Shown here piece by piece: positions 1 to 8,531 of a stretch of DNA of 64,000 nucleotides. The notes under the pieces were generated by a model. That model was not told where the DNA came from, searched no databases, and saw nothing but the letters and a program-made list of their open reading frames with translations. Source of the stretch: Pseudomonas sp. 31-12. GTDB taxonomy: Bacteria; Pseudomonadota; Gammaproteobacteria; Pseudomonadales; Pseudomonadaceae. Position 1 is the stretch's first letter. Each line of letters opens with the position of its first letter. A program made the position numbers and the translations under genes. The stretch lies in the NCBI RefSeq assembly GCF_003151075.1, contig NZ_CP029482.1:5084001-5148000 (forward strand), read 5' to 3'.

Positions 1-873
1 GTGCAAACCGATCGGGCCGTGCAGCCGCTCGATGGCCTGTGGTGACAAGCCTAGCTGAGCCAGGTTTTCCCGACGCTTCAGGCTGTTGACTCGTGAGCCC
101 AGCGCACCAACATAAAACGCCTTGGAGTCGAGGGCGGTCAGCAGCGCCATGTCATCCAGGCGCGGATCGTGGGTCAGGGCGACAATCGCCGTGCGCTCGT
201 CGGTCTGGATGGTCAGTACTGCTTCATCCGGCATGCCCGAGACGAAACGCCCGTGCTGCTCTTCCCAACCGTAGACAAATTCACTGCGCGGATCGCAGAT
301 CAGCACCTCGAAATCCAGCAGCCGCGCCATCTCGGCAACATACCGGGACAACTGCCCCGCACCGATCAGCAACAGCCGCCAACGTGGACCGTAGATGGCG
401 CGCAACGTATTGCCATCAAAACTCAATACATCGGTTTTGTTCGCCGCCTGCAAAACCACTTCACCGGTCGCGATATCCAGCGAGCGAGCGACGATCTCAT
501 GGTCCTCGCAGCGTGCCAGCAGCTCGGCGACCCAACCTGGATCGCCGACCCGCTCTTCGGTCAGGCGCAACGTGCCGCCGCACGGCAAACCAAACCGTGC
601 GGCTTCCTCACGGGTGACGCCGTAGGTGATCAACTGCACTGGCGGCCCGTCAGGTGGAATCCGCCCATCGTGCAACCGGGCAATCAAATCATCCTCGACA
701 CACCCACCGGACACCGAGCCGATCACCACGCCATCTTCTCGCAACGCCAGCATCGCGCCCGGCGCCCGGGGCGCAGTGCCCCAGGTCTGGACCACGCTGT
801 ACAACACCACCCGCTGACCGGCGCGGCGCCATTCCAGCACGCTGCGCAGGACGTTCAGATCTGCGCTGTCCAT
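1..873 (-). CDS. XdhC/CoxI family protein, partial (C-terminus beyond window)
   Basis: XdhC-type proteins bind molybdenum cofactor and help mature it and insert it into xanthine dehydrogenase-like enzymes in the cytoplasm. The first 291 codons are present. The N-terminal XdhC signature with VSGGCVEDD is visible near residue 55, and a Rossmann-like LLLIGAGQLS stretch follows near residue 170. The ATG at 873 overlaps the TGA of the upstream molybdopterin subunit gene (ATGA), so the two are translationally coupled. This places it as the dedicated maturation factor of the enzyme encoded at 873-3661. The family call is firm; the exact substrate enzyme is inferred from position. Confidence 0.88.
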   Translation of the reverse strand, partial: MDSADLNVLRSVLEWRRAGQRVVLYSVVQTWGTAPRAPGAMLALREDGVVIGSVSGGCVEDDLIARLHDGRIPPDGPPVQLITYGVTREEAARFGLPCGGTLRLTEERVGDPGWVAELLARCEDHEIVARSLDIATGEVVLQAANKTDVLSFDGNTLRAIYGPRWRLLLIGAGQLSRYVAEMARLLDFEVLICDPRSEFVYGWEEQHGRFVSGMPDEAVLTIQTDERTAIVALTHDPRLDDMALLTALDSKAFYVGALGSRVNSLKRRENLAQLGLSPQAIERLHGPIGLH

Positions 874-3194
874 CAGGCCTGCGCCTTTTGCCAACCCTGC
901 AACTGATAGCGAACCGGCAAGCTACGGATACGCTGGCCAGTGGCGGCGAAGATCGCGTTGCACAGCGCTGGCGCAATTGGCGGTACGCCTGGCTCACCGA
1001 CACCGCCCAACGGCACAACGCCCGGTGGTGTGACCAGATGCACCGCCACTTCCTTCGGCGCAAGCGACATGCGCGCCACTTCGTACATGTGGAAGTTGTC
1101 CTGCTGCACCTTACCGTCCTTGAAGCTGATTTCACCCACCACCGCATTGCCCAGGCCCATGACGCAGGCGCCTTCGAACTGGGCACGGATCCGCTCGGGG
1201 TTGATCTGCGGACCGCAATCCACGGCAATGTCGGCCTTGTGCACGATCAACGTGCCGTCGTCTTTGACTTCGACCTCGATCACCGCCGCCACGTAGGTGA
1301 CGAAGCTGTAATGCACCGCCAGGCCCAGGCCTCGGCCCTTGGGCAACTCACGGCCCCAACCGGCAGCCTTGGCGGCAGTTTCCAGCACGGTGCGCATCCG
1401 CCCGGTGTCGATCGGATAACGCTCGGGGGATTCGCCGTAGTTCCACTCTTCACTCAAGGTGCGCGGATCGATCTGACGGTCCGGACCGAGCAATTTGATC
1501 TGGTACTTCAGTGGATCCTGCTTGGCCTTGTGCGCCAGTTCATCGACAAAGCTCTGGATCGCAAACCCATGAGGAATGTTCGACACCGAGCGATACCAGC
1601 CGACCCGCGTATGAATCGCCGCTTCCGGGTTTTCCAGGCGCACGTTGGGGATCGCGTAGGCCATGTTGGTGAAGCCCATGCCCAACTCGAACGCCGCCTC
1701 GTGGTTCATGCCCGGGGCGAACAGCGCGGTGATGCTAGGGGCGACGGTGCGGTGCAACCAGCCAGATGGGAGGCCGTCCTTGTCCAGGCTGGCCTTCAGG
1801 TACTCGGCCGACACGGTGTGGAAGTAGGAACAGTGGATGTCGTCTTCACGGGTCCATTGCACCCGCACCGCTTTGCCGGGGAATTCCTTGGCGAGGATCG
1901 CCGCTTCGATGATGAAGTCCGGCTTGGACTTGCGACCGAAACCGCCGCCCAGCAAGGTGACATTGAACGTGACCTTATCGAACGCAATACCGAGGCGTTC
2001 GCCAATCCGTTCGCGGGTGACTTGTGGCGCCTGACTCGGTGCCCAGGCCTCGCACACACCGTCCTTGAAGCGGGCGATGGCGACCATCGGCTCCATCGGC
2101 GCCTGCGTCAGGTGCGGCAGGTAATACGAGGCTTCGAGGGTGCTGTTGGCGCCTTTCATGGCGTCGTCGATGTTGCCGGTATTGCGCACCACTTTGCCGG
2201 GTTTGAGGGACGCGGCTTCCAGTTCTTTGCGGTAGGCGATCGAGTCGTAACTGGCATTGGGGCCATCATCCCACTCGATTTTCAGCGCTTCACGACCCTT
2301 GATCGCGGCCCAGGTATTGCTGGCCACCACGGCCACGCCACCCAATGGCTGGAACTCGGACGGCAGCGGACGGCCTTCGATCTGAATGACCTTGATCACG
2401 CCTGGGACTTTCAGCGCGGCGCTGGAGTCGACGGATTTGACCGTGCCGCCATAAACCGCCGGACGCGCAATCACGGCGTAGAGCATGCCGTCGAAATGCA
2501 CATCGGCCCCGTAAATGGCGCGGCCGTTGACGATGTCGGCACCGTCGATCGCCTTCGTGCCTTCCTTGCCGATGTAGCGAAACTCCGACGGCTGCTTGAG
2601 CCGCAGGCTGTCACGGGCCGGCACTGCCAGCGCACCCGCAGCGGCGGCCAGGGCGCCATAGCCCAGTTCGCGACCGGTCGGTTGGTGCACCACTTTATGC
2701 AACTGCGCATGGCACTCGCTGACTGGCACCTTCCACTGTTCAGCCGCCGCTTGTTCAAGCATGGTTCGCGCAGCCGCACCGCAACGACGCATCGGCTCGT
2801 ACCAGTGACGCATGCTGCGCGAACCGTCGGTGTCCTGATTGCCGAAGCGGACTTCGTCGCCGGGCGCCTGTTGCACTTTCATCATGGCCCAGTCGGCGTC
2901 CAGTTCATCGGCCACCACCATGGTCAGGCTGGTGCGTACGCCCTGGCCCATTTCCGAACGGTTGCAGACCACCGTTACCATGCCGTCAGCGGCGATGCTG
3001 ATGTAAACCTTCGGATCATCAATCCAGCCATTGGGCATGCCGTCGGCGCCGAACTTTTTCTCTTTTTCTTCGGCGAAAGCGTCTTGCCAGCCCCAGCTCG
3101 CCACTAAAACTAACGCACTGGTCGCACCGACCCCTTTCAGGAAGCCGCGGCGGCTGAGGTTGCTCAGCGCAAAGTCATTCGGTAACCGGCTCAT
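873..3194 (-). CDS. Molybdopterin-binding subunit of xanthine dehydrogenase/aldehyde oxidase family (IorB-like)
   Basis: This 773-aa protein is the large catalytic subunit of a molybdenum hydroxylase of the isoquinoline 1-oxidoreductase beta / periplasmic aldehyde oxidase type. It starts with a twin-arginine signal (RRGFLKG at residues 15-21, then a hydrophobic stretch), so the folded cofactor-loaded enzyme is probably exported by Tat. The C-terminal GVGEPG motif carries the glutamate typical of the active site in this superfamily. It overlaps the 3' end of the 2Fe-2S subunit gene by 4 nt and the start of the XdhC gene by 1 nt. There is no FAD subunit, so electrons likely pass to a cytochrome or other periplasmic acceptor. 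The substrate cannot be read from sequence; aldehydes or N-heterocycles are possible. Confidence 0.88.
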   Translation of the reverse strand: MSRLPNDFALSNLSRRGFLKGVGATSALVLVASWGWQDAFAEEKEKKFGADGMPNGWIDDPKVYISIAADGMVTVVCNRSEMGQGVRTSLTMVVADELDADWAMMKVQQAPGDEVRFGNQDTDGSRSMRHWYEPMRRCGAAARTMLEQAAAEQWKVPVSECHAQLHKVVHQPTGRELGYGALAAAAGALAVPARDSLRLKQPSEFRYIGKEGTKAIDGADIVNGRAIYGADVHFDGMLYAVIARPAVYGGTVKSVDSSAALKVPGVIKVIQIEGRPLPSEFQPLGGVAVVASNTWAAIKGREALKIEWDDGPNASYDSIAYRKELEAASLKPGKVVRNTGNIDDAMKGANSTLEASYYLPHLTQAPMEPMVAIARFKDGVCEAWAPSQAPQVTRERIGERLGIAFDKVTFNVTLLGGGFGRKSKPDFIIEAAILAKEFPGKAVRVQWTREDDIHCSYFHTVSAEYLKASLDKDGLPSGWLHRTVAPSITALFAPGMNHEAAFELGMGFTNMAYAIPNVRLENPEAAIHTRVGWYRSVSNIPHGFAIQSFVDELAHKAKQDPLKYQIKLLGPDRQIDPRTLSEEWNYGESPERYPIDTGRMRTVLETAAKAAGWGRELPKGRGLGLAVHYSFVTYVAAVIEVEVKDDGTLIVHKADIAVDCGPQINPERIRAQFEGACVMGLGNAVVGEISFKDGKVQQDNFHMYEVARMSLAPKEVAVHLVTPPGVVPLGGVGEPGVPPIAPALCNAIFAATGQRIRSLPVRYQLQGWQKAQA

Positions 3195-3661
3195 GCCTTG
3201 GCCTCCTTCAGGTGAGTGGATGCCTGGTGGATGGCGGTCTTGATGCGGTTATAGGTGCCGCAACGGCAAATATTGCCGACCATCGCCTCTTCGATCTGGG
3301 CGTCGCTGGGATTCGGGTTGGTCTTGAGCAGCGCGGTCGCCGACATGATCTGCCCGCCCTGGCAGAAACCGCATTGCGCCACGGCGGCGTCGAGCCAGGC
3401 TTGTTGCACGACTTGCCCGACCGGATCGGCGTGCAGGTTGTCGATAGTGGTGACGTTCTGGCCGACCACCGAGCCGATCGGCGTGATGCAACTGCGCGCC
3501 GGAGCGCCTTCGATATGAATGGTGCAGGCGCCACACAGGCCCATGCCGCAGCCGAATTTGGTGCCGTTGTAACCGGCCACGTCACGGATTGCCCAGAGCA
3601 GCGGCATATCCTCGGTGACATCGAGTTGATGGTCTTGACCATTGAGCTTCAGGGTAATCAT
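3191..3661 (-). CDS. 2Fe-2S subunit of molybdenum hydroxylase (IorA-like)
   Basis: This is a 156-aa two-cluster ferredoxin subunit that carries electrons from the molybdopterin subunit. The plant-type 2Fe-2S ligands are Cys38, Cys43, Cys46 and Cys58. The second, C-terminal cluster ligands are Cys97, Cys100, Cys132 and Cys134 (QCGFCQGG and CRCGTY). Length matches stand-alone IorA-type subunits. The frame is open further upstream, but the fold begins at MITLKLNG, so the ATG at 3661 was chosen; no strong ribosome-binding site is visible. It has no signal peptide of its own, so it is expected to travel with the Tat-tagged partner. First gene of the three-gene operon. Confidence 0.9.
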   Translation of the reverse strand: MITLKLNGQDHQLDVTEDMPLLWAIRDVAGYNGTKFGCGMGLCGACTIHIEGAPARSCITPIGSVVGQNVTTIDNLHADPVGQVVQQAWLDAAVAQCGFCQGGQIMSATALLKTNPNPSDAQIEEAMVGNICRCGTYNRIKTAIHQASTHLKEAKA

Positions 3662-3849
3662 GGGCACGCCCGCATATTTCTGGAGGTTATGGGGTCGAGC
3701 AATCTGCCGCGCGGGGTTCGCGGTTGGCTTCACGCAGATCGGCTCAGGCTAATGAGGCTCTCTTACACGGACGGAAACGTCTGCATCGGGCCTTTGGTGG
3801 AGCAAATGCTTGCATCGTTAGGTGGCTAAGTTAACCCAGCATTAACAAA

Positions 3850-3883
3850 AAAGCCCTGCACAGTTGAAGATGTGCAGGGCTTT
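3850..3883 (-). terminator. Rho-independent terminator after murB
   Basis: A 13-bp stem (3850-3862 with 3871-3883) with an 8-nt loop is followed on the minus strand by a T-rich run. It lies 25 bases beyond the murB stop and closes the envelope operon. Confidence 0.85.
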
Positions 3884-3907
3884 GAGATCGGCCAATAAAG
3901 CGTAGCT

Positions 3908-4927
3908 TCAATACCGATTCGGCTCCATTTCCAGGTCTACTTTGAAACGTTCGGAAATGTCTTTCTGGATGTGCTGCGCCAGGTTCAGCAATTGCAGGCC
4001 GGTGGCACTGCCGTAGTTGACCAGTACCAGCGCCTGCAACTTATGCACGCCGGCATCGCCGTCACGAAAGCCTTTCCAGCCGGCCCGCTCGATCAACCAG
4101 CCCGCCGCCAGTTTCATCTGCCCATCGGGTTGCGCGTAGGCCACCAGGTCCGGGTATTGGCTTTTCAGCTGTGCGACCAGCGCGGCCGGCACCAGAGGGT
4201 TCTTGAAGAAGCTGCCGGCATTGCCGAGTACCGCCGGGTCCGGGAGCTTTTCGTTGCGAATGCCGCAAATCGCCTGGCTGACATCGGTGGCGGTCGGGTG
4301 ATCGATACCTTGCTCGGTCAGGCGCTGGCGAACCGGGCCGTATTCCAGGTGCAGGTGTGCGGCGCGGTCCAGAGTGAAACGCACGCGCAGGATCAACCAG
4401 CGCCCCGGTTCCTGTTTGAACAGGCTGTCACGGTAGGCGAAGTTGCATTCTTCCAGGGTGAAATCCCGCAGCTCGCCGGTCTGGCGATCCAGCGCGGTCA
4501 GGCCGGCGAACACGTCCTTGATCTCGACGCCATAGGCGCCGATGTTCTGCATCGGTGCCGCGCCCACGGTGCCGGGAATCAGGCTGAGGTTCTCCAGCCC
4601 CGACAACCCCTGCGCCAGGGTGTGCTGCACGAAAGGATGCCAAGGCTCGCCGGCCTCCGCTTCGATCACGACCTTGCTGCCGTCATCGCTCAGGATCCGA
4701 ATCCCGCGAGTGGCCATGCGCAGCACCAGCGCCTGGATATCAGCCGTCAGCAGCAAGTTGCTGCCGCCACCGATCACCAGCAATGGCACGTCATGGGCCG
4801 ACGCATATGCCAGGGCTTCTCGCACATCGGCGTCGCTGTGGGCCTCGGCAAACAACCGGGCCTGAACGTCGACACCAAAGCTATTGAACGGCTTGAGCGA
4901 AACCCGGGGTTGAACCTGCAAACTCAT
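3908..4927 (-). CDS. murB: UDP-N-acetylenolpyruvoylglucosamine reductase
   Basis: MurB reduces UDP-GlcNAc-enolpyruvate to UDP-N-acetylmuramate with NADPH and FAD in the cytoplasm, the second committed step of peptidoglycan precursor synthesis. The 339-aa protein has the FAD-binding GGGSNLL motif near residue 55, the NIGAYGVEI segment in the middle, and the GSFFKNP segment with the catalytic Ser/Lys region, as in the type I (E. coli-like) MurB. It is the last gene of the operon; its ATG overlaps the stop of the phosphatase gene by 4 nt, and a terminator follows. Confidence 0.96.
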   Translation of the reverse strand: MSLQVQPRVSLKPFNSFGVDVQARLFAEAHSDADVREALAYASAHDVPLLVIGGGSNLLLTADIQALVLRMATRGIRILSDDGSKVVIEAEAGEPWHPFVQHTLAQGLSGLENLSLIPGTVGAAPMQNIGAYGVEIKDVFAGLTALDRQTGELRDFTLEECNFAYRDSLFKQEPGRWLILRVRFTLDRAAHLHLEYGPVRQRLTEQGIDHPTATDVSQAICGIRNEKLPDPAVLGNAGSFFKNPLVPAALVAQLKSQYPDLVAYAQPDGQMKLAAGWLIERAGWKGFRDGDAGVHKLQALVLVNYGSATGLQLLNLAQHIQKDISERFKVDLEMEPNRY

Positions 4928-5388
4928 AACCGTCCCTTCAATTCGATCACCAGCCGATCGCTGGCGCGCTCGATCAAGTCCAGTACTTGCTCGAAACCCT
5001 GGTCGCCGTCGTAATACGGGTCCGGCACTTCATCGACGTCCGACTCGTAGCGACGCAGGAACAAGTCCAGCTCGGCCTTGCCCTTGGCCGGTTGCAGAGC
5101 CTTGAGGTTGCGCAGGTTGCTGTTGTCCATCGCCAGAATCAGGTCGTAAGTGGCGAAATCGGCGCGGGTCACTTGCTGGGCGCGCTGGGCGGACAGGTCA
5201 TATCCACGCAGCTTCGCGGCGGCCTGACTGCGTTTGTCCGGGGCCTTGCCGACATGCCAGTCGCCGGTCCCGGCGGAGGCGACCTCGATGTGATCGGCCA
5301 GCCCCGCTTCGCGCAATTTATGCCGCAGCACGCCTTCGGCCGTCGGAGAACGGCAGATGTTGCCCAGGCAGACGAACAGAACGCGCAT
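4924..5388 (-). CDS. Low-molecular-weight protein-tyrosine phosphatase
   Basis: This 154-aa cytoplasmic phosphatase of the LMW-PTP family removes phosphate from tyrosine, typically on kinases of exopolysaccharide systems or other regulators. The P-loop CX5R is Cys7 to Arg13 (CLGNICRS), and the general-acid aspartate is Asp123 in DPYY. Length is typical. It sits between kdsB and murB with overlaps on both sides (TGATG at its start, 4 nt at its end), so it is co-translated with LPS and peptidoglycan genes. No tyrosine kinase gene is nearby, so the target is unknown. Confidence 0.92.
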   Translation of the reverse strand: MRVLFVCLGNICRSPTAEGVLRHKLREAGLADHIEVASAGTGDWHVGKAPDKRSQAAAKLRGYDLSAQRAQQVTRADFATYDLILAMDNSNLRNLKALQPAKGKAELDLFLRRYESDVDEVPDPYYDGDQGFEQVLDLIERASDRLVIELKGRL

Positions 5389-6152
5389 CAGGCCTCCAGC
5401 AGGCGACGAACGCGCTCAAGGTCTTCGACGGTGTCGACACCGGTGGGCGGTGCGATCAGTGCGTCGGCGACGTGAATCCGCACGCCATGCCACAAAGCAC
5501 GCAGCTGCTCCAGGGATTCGGTATTTTCCAGCCAGCACGGGCCCCAGCTGACGAAGTCATGAAGGAAACCGGCGCGGTAGGCATAAATGCCAATGTGGCG
5601 GCGGTACGGCACGCCTTCCGGCATTTGCTCGCGGCTTTTGGCAAACGCGTCCCGGGCCCACGGCAAGGTAGCGCGACTGAAGGTCAGCGCCAGGCCATTG
5701 AGGTCGCTGACGACCTTGACCACGTTGGGGTTGAACAGGGTTTCGACGTCTTCGATCGGCTCGGCCAGGGTGGCCATGCGCGCTTCGGTGTGGGCGGCCA
5801 GGTTGGCCGCGACCTGATCGATCACGCTCGGCGGGATCAGCGGTTCGTCGCCCTGGACGTTGACCACGATGGCATCGGCGGCCAGGCCCAGTTTTGCGGC
5901 GACTTCCGCCAGCCGATCGGTGCCGGAATTGTGATCTTCGCGAGTCAGCACCACTTCGGCGCCAAACGAATTGCACGCCTCAACGATGCGCGCATCATCA
6001 GTGGCGACCACGACACGCTCGGCACTGCTTTTGCTCGCCTGTTCCCAGACGTGCTGGATCATCGGCTTGCCGGCGATCAGCAGCAGCGGTTTGCCTGGCA
6101 GACGGGTGGAGGCATAACGCGATGGAATGACAACAGTAAAGGCTGTGGTCAT
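5388..6152 (-). CDS. kdsB: 3-deoxy-manno-octulosonate cytidylyltransferase
   Basis: KdsB activates Kdo with CTP to CMP-Kdo, which is used to build the inner core of LPS. The 254-aa length is normal for the family. The N-terminal nucleotide-binding signature [14 protein letters not shown] (residues 10-23) and the NVQGDEPLI segment near residue 100 are clear. It overlaps ycaR by 4 nt (ATGA) upstream and the phosphatase gene by 1 nt downstream, so it lies in the middle of the coupled envelope operon. Confidence 0.96.
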   Translation of the reverse strand: MTTAFTVVIPSRYASTRLPGKPLLLIAGKPMIQHVWEQASKSSAERVVVATDDARIVEACNSFGAEVVLTREDHNSGTDRLAEVAAKLGLAADAIVVNVQGDEPLIPPSVIDQVAANLAAHTEARMATLAEPIEDVETLFNPNVVKVVSDLNGLALTFSRATLPWARDAFAKSREQMPEGVPYRRHIGIYAYRAGFLHDFVSWGPCWLENTESLEQLRALWHGVRIHVADALIAPPTGVDTVEDLERVRRLLEA

Positions 6153-6334
6153 TTATCCAGACGCTCGTCGGTGGTCAGGGTGCGGGCTTCGGTTTCGAGC
6201 ATCACCGGGATGCCGTCGCGAATCGGGTAAGCCAGGCCGGCGCCCTTGCTGATCAGCTCGGTCTTGTCGGCGCTGAGCTTGAGCGGGCCTTTGGTGACCG
6301 GGCAAGCGAGGATATCGAGCAATTTGGTGTCCAT
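6149..6334 (-). CDS. ycaR: Trm112/YcaR family small protein
   Basis: A 61-aa protein of the Trm112-like family that is regularly found between lpxK and kdsB in gammaproteobacteria. The short motif [13 protein letters not shown] near the N-terminus is diagnostic. Its biochemical role is not established; the zinc cysteines of true Trm112 are mostly missing. Two ATGs lie 6 bases apart. The AGGGA ribosome-binding site abuts the first ATG (6340) but is well spaced from the second, so 6334 was chosen. It lies 25 bases after lpxK and overlaps kdsB. Confidence 0.85.
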   Translation of the reverse strand: MDTKLLDILACPVTKGPLKLSADKTELISKGAGLAYPIRDGIPVMLETEARTLTTDERLDK

Positions 6335-6359
6335 GAGCATTCCCTGGATTAGAACGGAG

Positions 6360-7370
6360 TTAAGGCAAAAGACGAGCCGGCAACAGGCGCATCAGCTGCG
6401 TATCGAACCAGGCCACGAAGGCCGGCGATGGCGCAGCATCGACCGCCAGGTACCACCAATCGGCGGCGGCGAAGGCACGGCACTTCACCGCGTCCTTTTC
6501 AGTCATTACCAACGGCAATGACGGAGTGAAATTCAAGGCCTGCACGCTGTATTCGGCGTGGTCGGCAAACGCATGCGGCACTGGCTGCCAGTGTAGCGTT
6601 TCAAGGGTCGTGAAGAAACGCTGCGGATTGCCGATCCCGGCCACGGCGTGCACCGCTTGGCCTGCGGGGAAGTGGTCGAGGGGACGACGTTCATCGCTTT
6701 GCAGGTTGATCAGTTCGGTGGGTTGCAACTGGAAGGCAAAACCGTCTTCACGATCATCGACCGCGCCGTTGTACAGCACCGCGTCGACGCTTTGCAGGCG
6801 TTCGATCGGTTCACGCAAGGGGCCGGCCGGCAGGCAACGCTTGTTGCCCAGGCCTCGAGCGGCGTCGATCAACACCAGTTCCAGGTCGCGGGCCAGTCGG
6901 TAATGCTGCATGCCGTCATCGGACAGAATCAGGTCAAGTGGCTCGCTCGCCAGCAGCGCTTTGACGGCGCTGCTGCGATCCGGGTCAATCATCAACGGCA
7001 CGCCGGTGCGCTGGACGATCAATAGCGGTTCGTCGCCGGCAATGTCAGCGCTCTGATCGGGCTCGACGCGCCACGGCAACTGCGGCGGTTTGGCGCCGTA
7101 ACCCCGGCTGACCACGCCGACCCGCAAGCCGCTGCGCTGGCAGTGCTGGATCATCCACAGGATCAGCGGTGTCTTGCCGGTGCCGCCGACGGTGATGTTG
7201 CCGACCACGATCAGCGGCACAGGTGGCTGGTAGATCTCGCCCTCGCCCGCCAGAAAGCGCTTGCGCTTGTTCATGACCACGCGTCGATACAGCCACTCCA
7301 GTGGCTGCAACAGCTTCAGGGCCGGATGACCTTGGTACCACGCGGCGAGCAAGCGATCAGACATGGCCAT
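6360..7370 (-). CDS. lpxK: Tetraacyldisaccharide 4'-kinase
   Basis: LpxK phosphorylates the 4' position of the lipid A disaccharide precursor at the inner membrane, using ATP. The 336-aa protein carries the P-loop [12 protein letters not shown] (residues 57-68) and starts with a short hydrophobic/basic membrane-associating segment. The ATG at 7370 overlaps the TGA of the exbD-like gene (TGATG). It belongs to the coupled operon with kdsB, so two steps of LPS biogenesis are made together. Confidence 0.95.
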   Translation of the reverse strand: MAMSDRLLAAWYQGHPALKLLQPLEWLYRRVVMNKRKRFLAGEGEIYQPPVPLIVVGNITVGGTGKTPLILWMIQHCQRSGLRVGVVSRGYGAKPPQLPWRVEPDQSADIAGDEPLLIVQRTGVPLMIDPDRSSAVKALLASEPLDLILSDDGMQHYRLARDLELVLIDAARGLGNKRCLPAGPLREPIERLQSVDAVLYNGAVDDREDGFAFQLQPTELINLQSDERRPLDHFPAGQAVHAVAGIGNPQRFFTTLETLHWQPVPHAFADHAEYSVQALNFTPSLPLVMTEKDAVKCRAFAAADWWYLAVDAAPSPAFVAWFDTQLMRLLPARLLP

Positions 7371-7801
7371 CAGGGCGCGGGCGGTGCCGCTTCGACCGTG
7401 GTCATGCGCAAGTGGCTGAAACCCAGCTTGCCAGCGGCGTCCATGGCGGTGATGACCGACTGATGCTGGGTCTTGCCATCAGCGCTGATAGACAGCGGCA
7501 AATTGGTGTCGCCATTGGATTCTTTCTGCAACGCGTCCATCAACGTGGCCAGGTCGTTCTTCGGCAATACCTGATTGTTCACCGAGAACGCGCCTTCGGC
7601 ACTGATGGCCACGTCCAGGTGTTTGACCTGCTGGTCTTCTGCGGGAGAACCGCTGACCGCTTCTGGCAGATCGACGCGCAACTGGGTTTCACGGGTAAAC
7701 GTAGTGGTGACCACGAAAAACAGCAGCAGGATAAACACCACGTCGATCAGCGACGCGAGGTTGATGTCTACCGTTTCCCGCGGTTTGCGGCGGAATTTCA
7801 C
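7370..7801 (-). CDS. ExbD/TolR family biopolymer transport protein
   Basis: This 143-aa protein has one N-terminal membrane helix (about residues 17-37) with the conserved aspartate Asp20 in SLIDVVF, the proton-coupling residue of ExbD/TolR, and a periplasmic C-terminal domain. With the preceding ExbB-like gene it would form a proton-driven motor of the TolQR/ExbBD/MotAB class. Which process it powers is not shown by the sequence. Conserved linkage to lpxK suggests a role in envelope or lipid A biology, an inference. It overlaps both neighbours. Confidence 0.9.
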   Translation of the reverse strand: MKFRRKPRETVDINLASLIDVVFILLLFFVVTTTFTRETQLRVDLPEAVSGSPAEDQQVKHLDVAISAEGAFSVNNQVLPKNDLATLMDALQKESNGDTNLPLSISADGKTQHQSVITAMDAAGKLGFSHLRMTTVEAAPPAP

Positions 7802-8433
7802 GCTTTGCCCTCGGCCAGGTCCACATCACGGTCGCCCTGCACCACTTCGACCAGTTTGATCGCTTCCTGCTCCATGCCCACCACCAGCTCATCGATCCGG
7901 CGTTGCAGGAATCGGTGAAAAAACACTGCCGGGATACCGACCATCAGGCCGGCGGCCGTGGTGATCAGCGCCTTGGAGATACCGCCCGCCAACACCGCGG
8001 CATTGGTGCCCATGCCCGTGCCCATGAACGCGCTGAAAATATCGATCATGCCCAGCACCGTACCCAGCAAGCCCAACAACGGGGCCATCGCGGCGATGGT
8101 GCCCAGCGCATTGATGTAGCGCTCGAGTTCATGAATCACCCGCGCGGCGGCTTCTTCGATGCACTCTTTCATGATCTCGCGACCATGCTTGGAGTTGGCA
8201 AGGCCCGCCGCCAGGATTTCGCCCAACGGTGAGTTGGCGCGCAGCTCCTTGAGTTTTTCTTTATTGAGCTGCTTGTCCTTGATCCACACCCAGACCTGCC
8301 CGAGCAAATGCTCCGGGGTCACACGGCTGGCTCGCAGGGTCCAGAGACGCTCGGCGACAATCGCCATGGCCGCGATGGAACTCAAAATGATCGGCAGCAT
8401 CATCCAGCCGCCGGATTTGACCAATTCCCACAC
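7798..8433 (-). CDS. MotA/TolQ/ExbB family proton channel protein
   Basis: A 211-aa inner-membrane protein with three helices, partner of the ExbD-like protein encoded just downstream (4-nt overlap). The second and third helices around AAMAPLLGLLGTVLGM carry the family signature. The frame stays open to an ATG at 8463, but a GAGGGGA ribosome-binding site lies 9 bases before the GTG at 8433 (protein MWELVKSG...), so the GTG start is preferred. First gene of the envelope operon, about 100 bases after comEC. Confidence 0.9.
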   Translation of the reverse strand: MWELVKSGGWMMLPIILSSIAAMAIVAERLWTLRASRVTPEHLLGQVWVWIKDKQLNKEKLKELRANSPLGEILAAGLANSKHGREIMKECIEEAAARVIHELERYINALGTIAAMAPLLGLLGTVLGMIDIFSAFMGTGMGTNAAVLAGGISKALITTAAGLMVGIPAVFFHRFLQRRIDELVVGMEQEAIKLVEVVQGDRDVDLAEGKA

Positions 8434-8531
8434 AGTGACAGTCCCCTCGAAAAAGTGCGCCACTCTAACATAGGGGCCGGATGCACCGAAGACTGTGATG
8501 TCGCATCCGGTCGGGCTTTCATAACTTGCGG

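Noticed and set aside
654..3107. Long plus-strand open frame of 817 codons
   Set aside because: It lies antisense to the molybdopterin subunit gene, shows no domain, and is a product of high GC codon bias.
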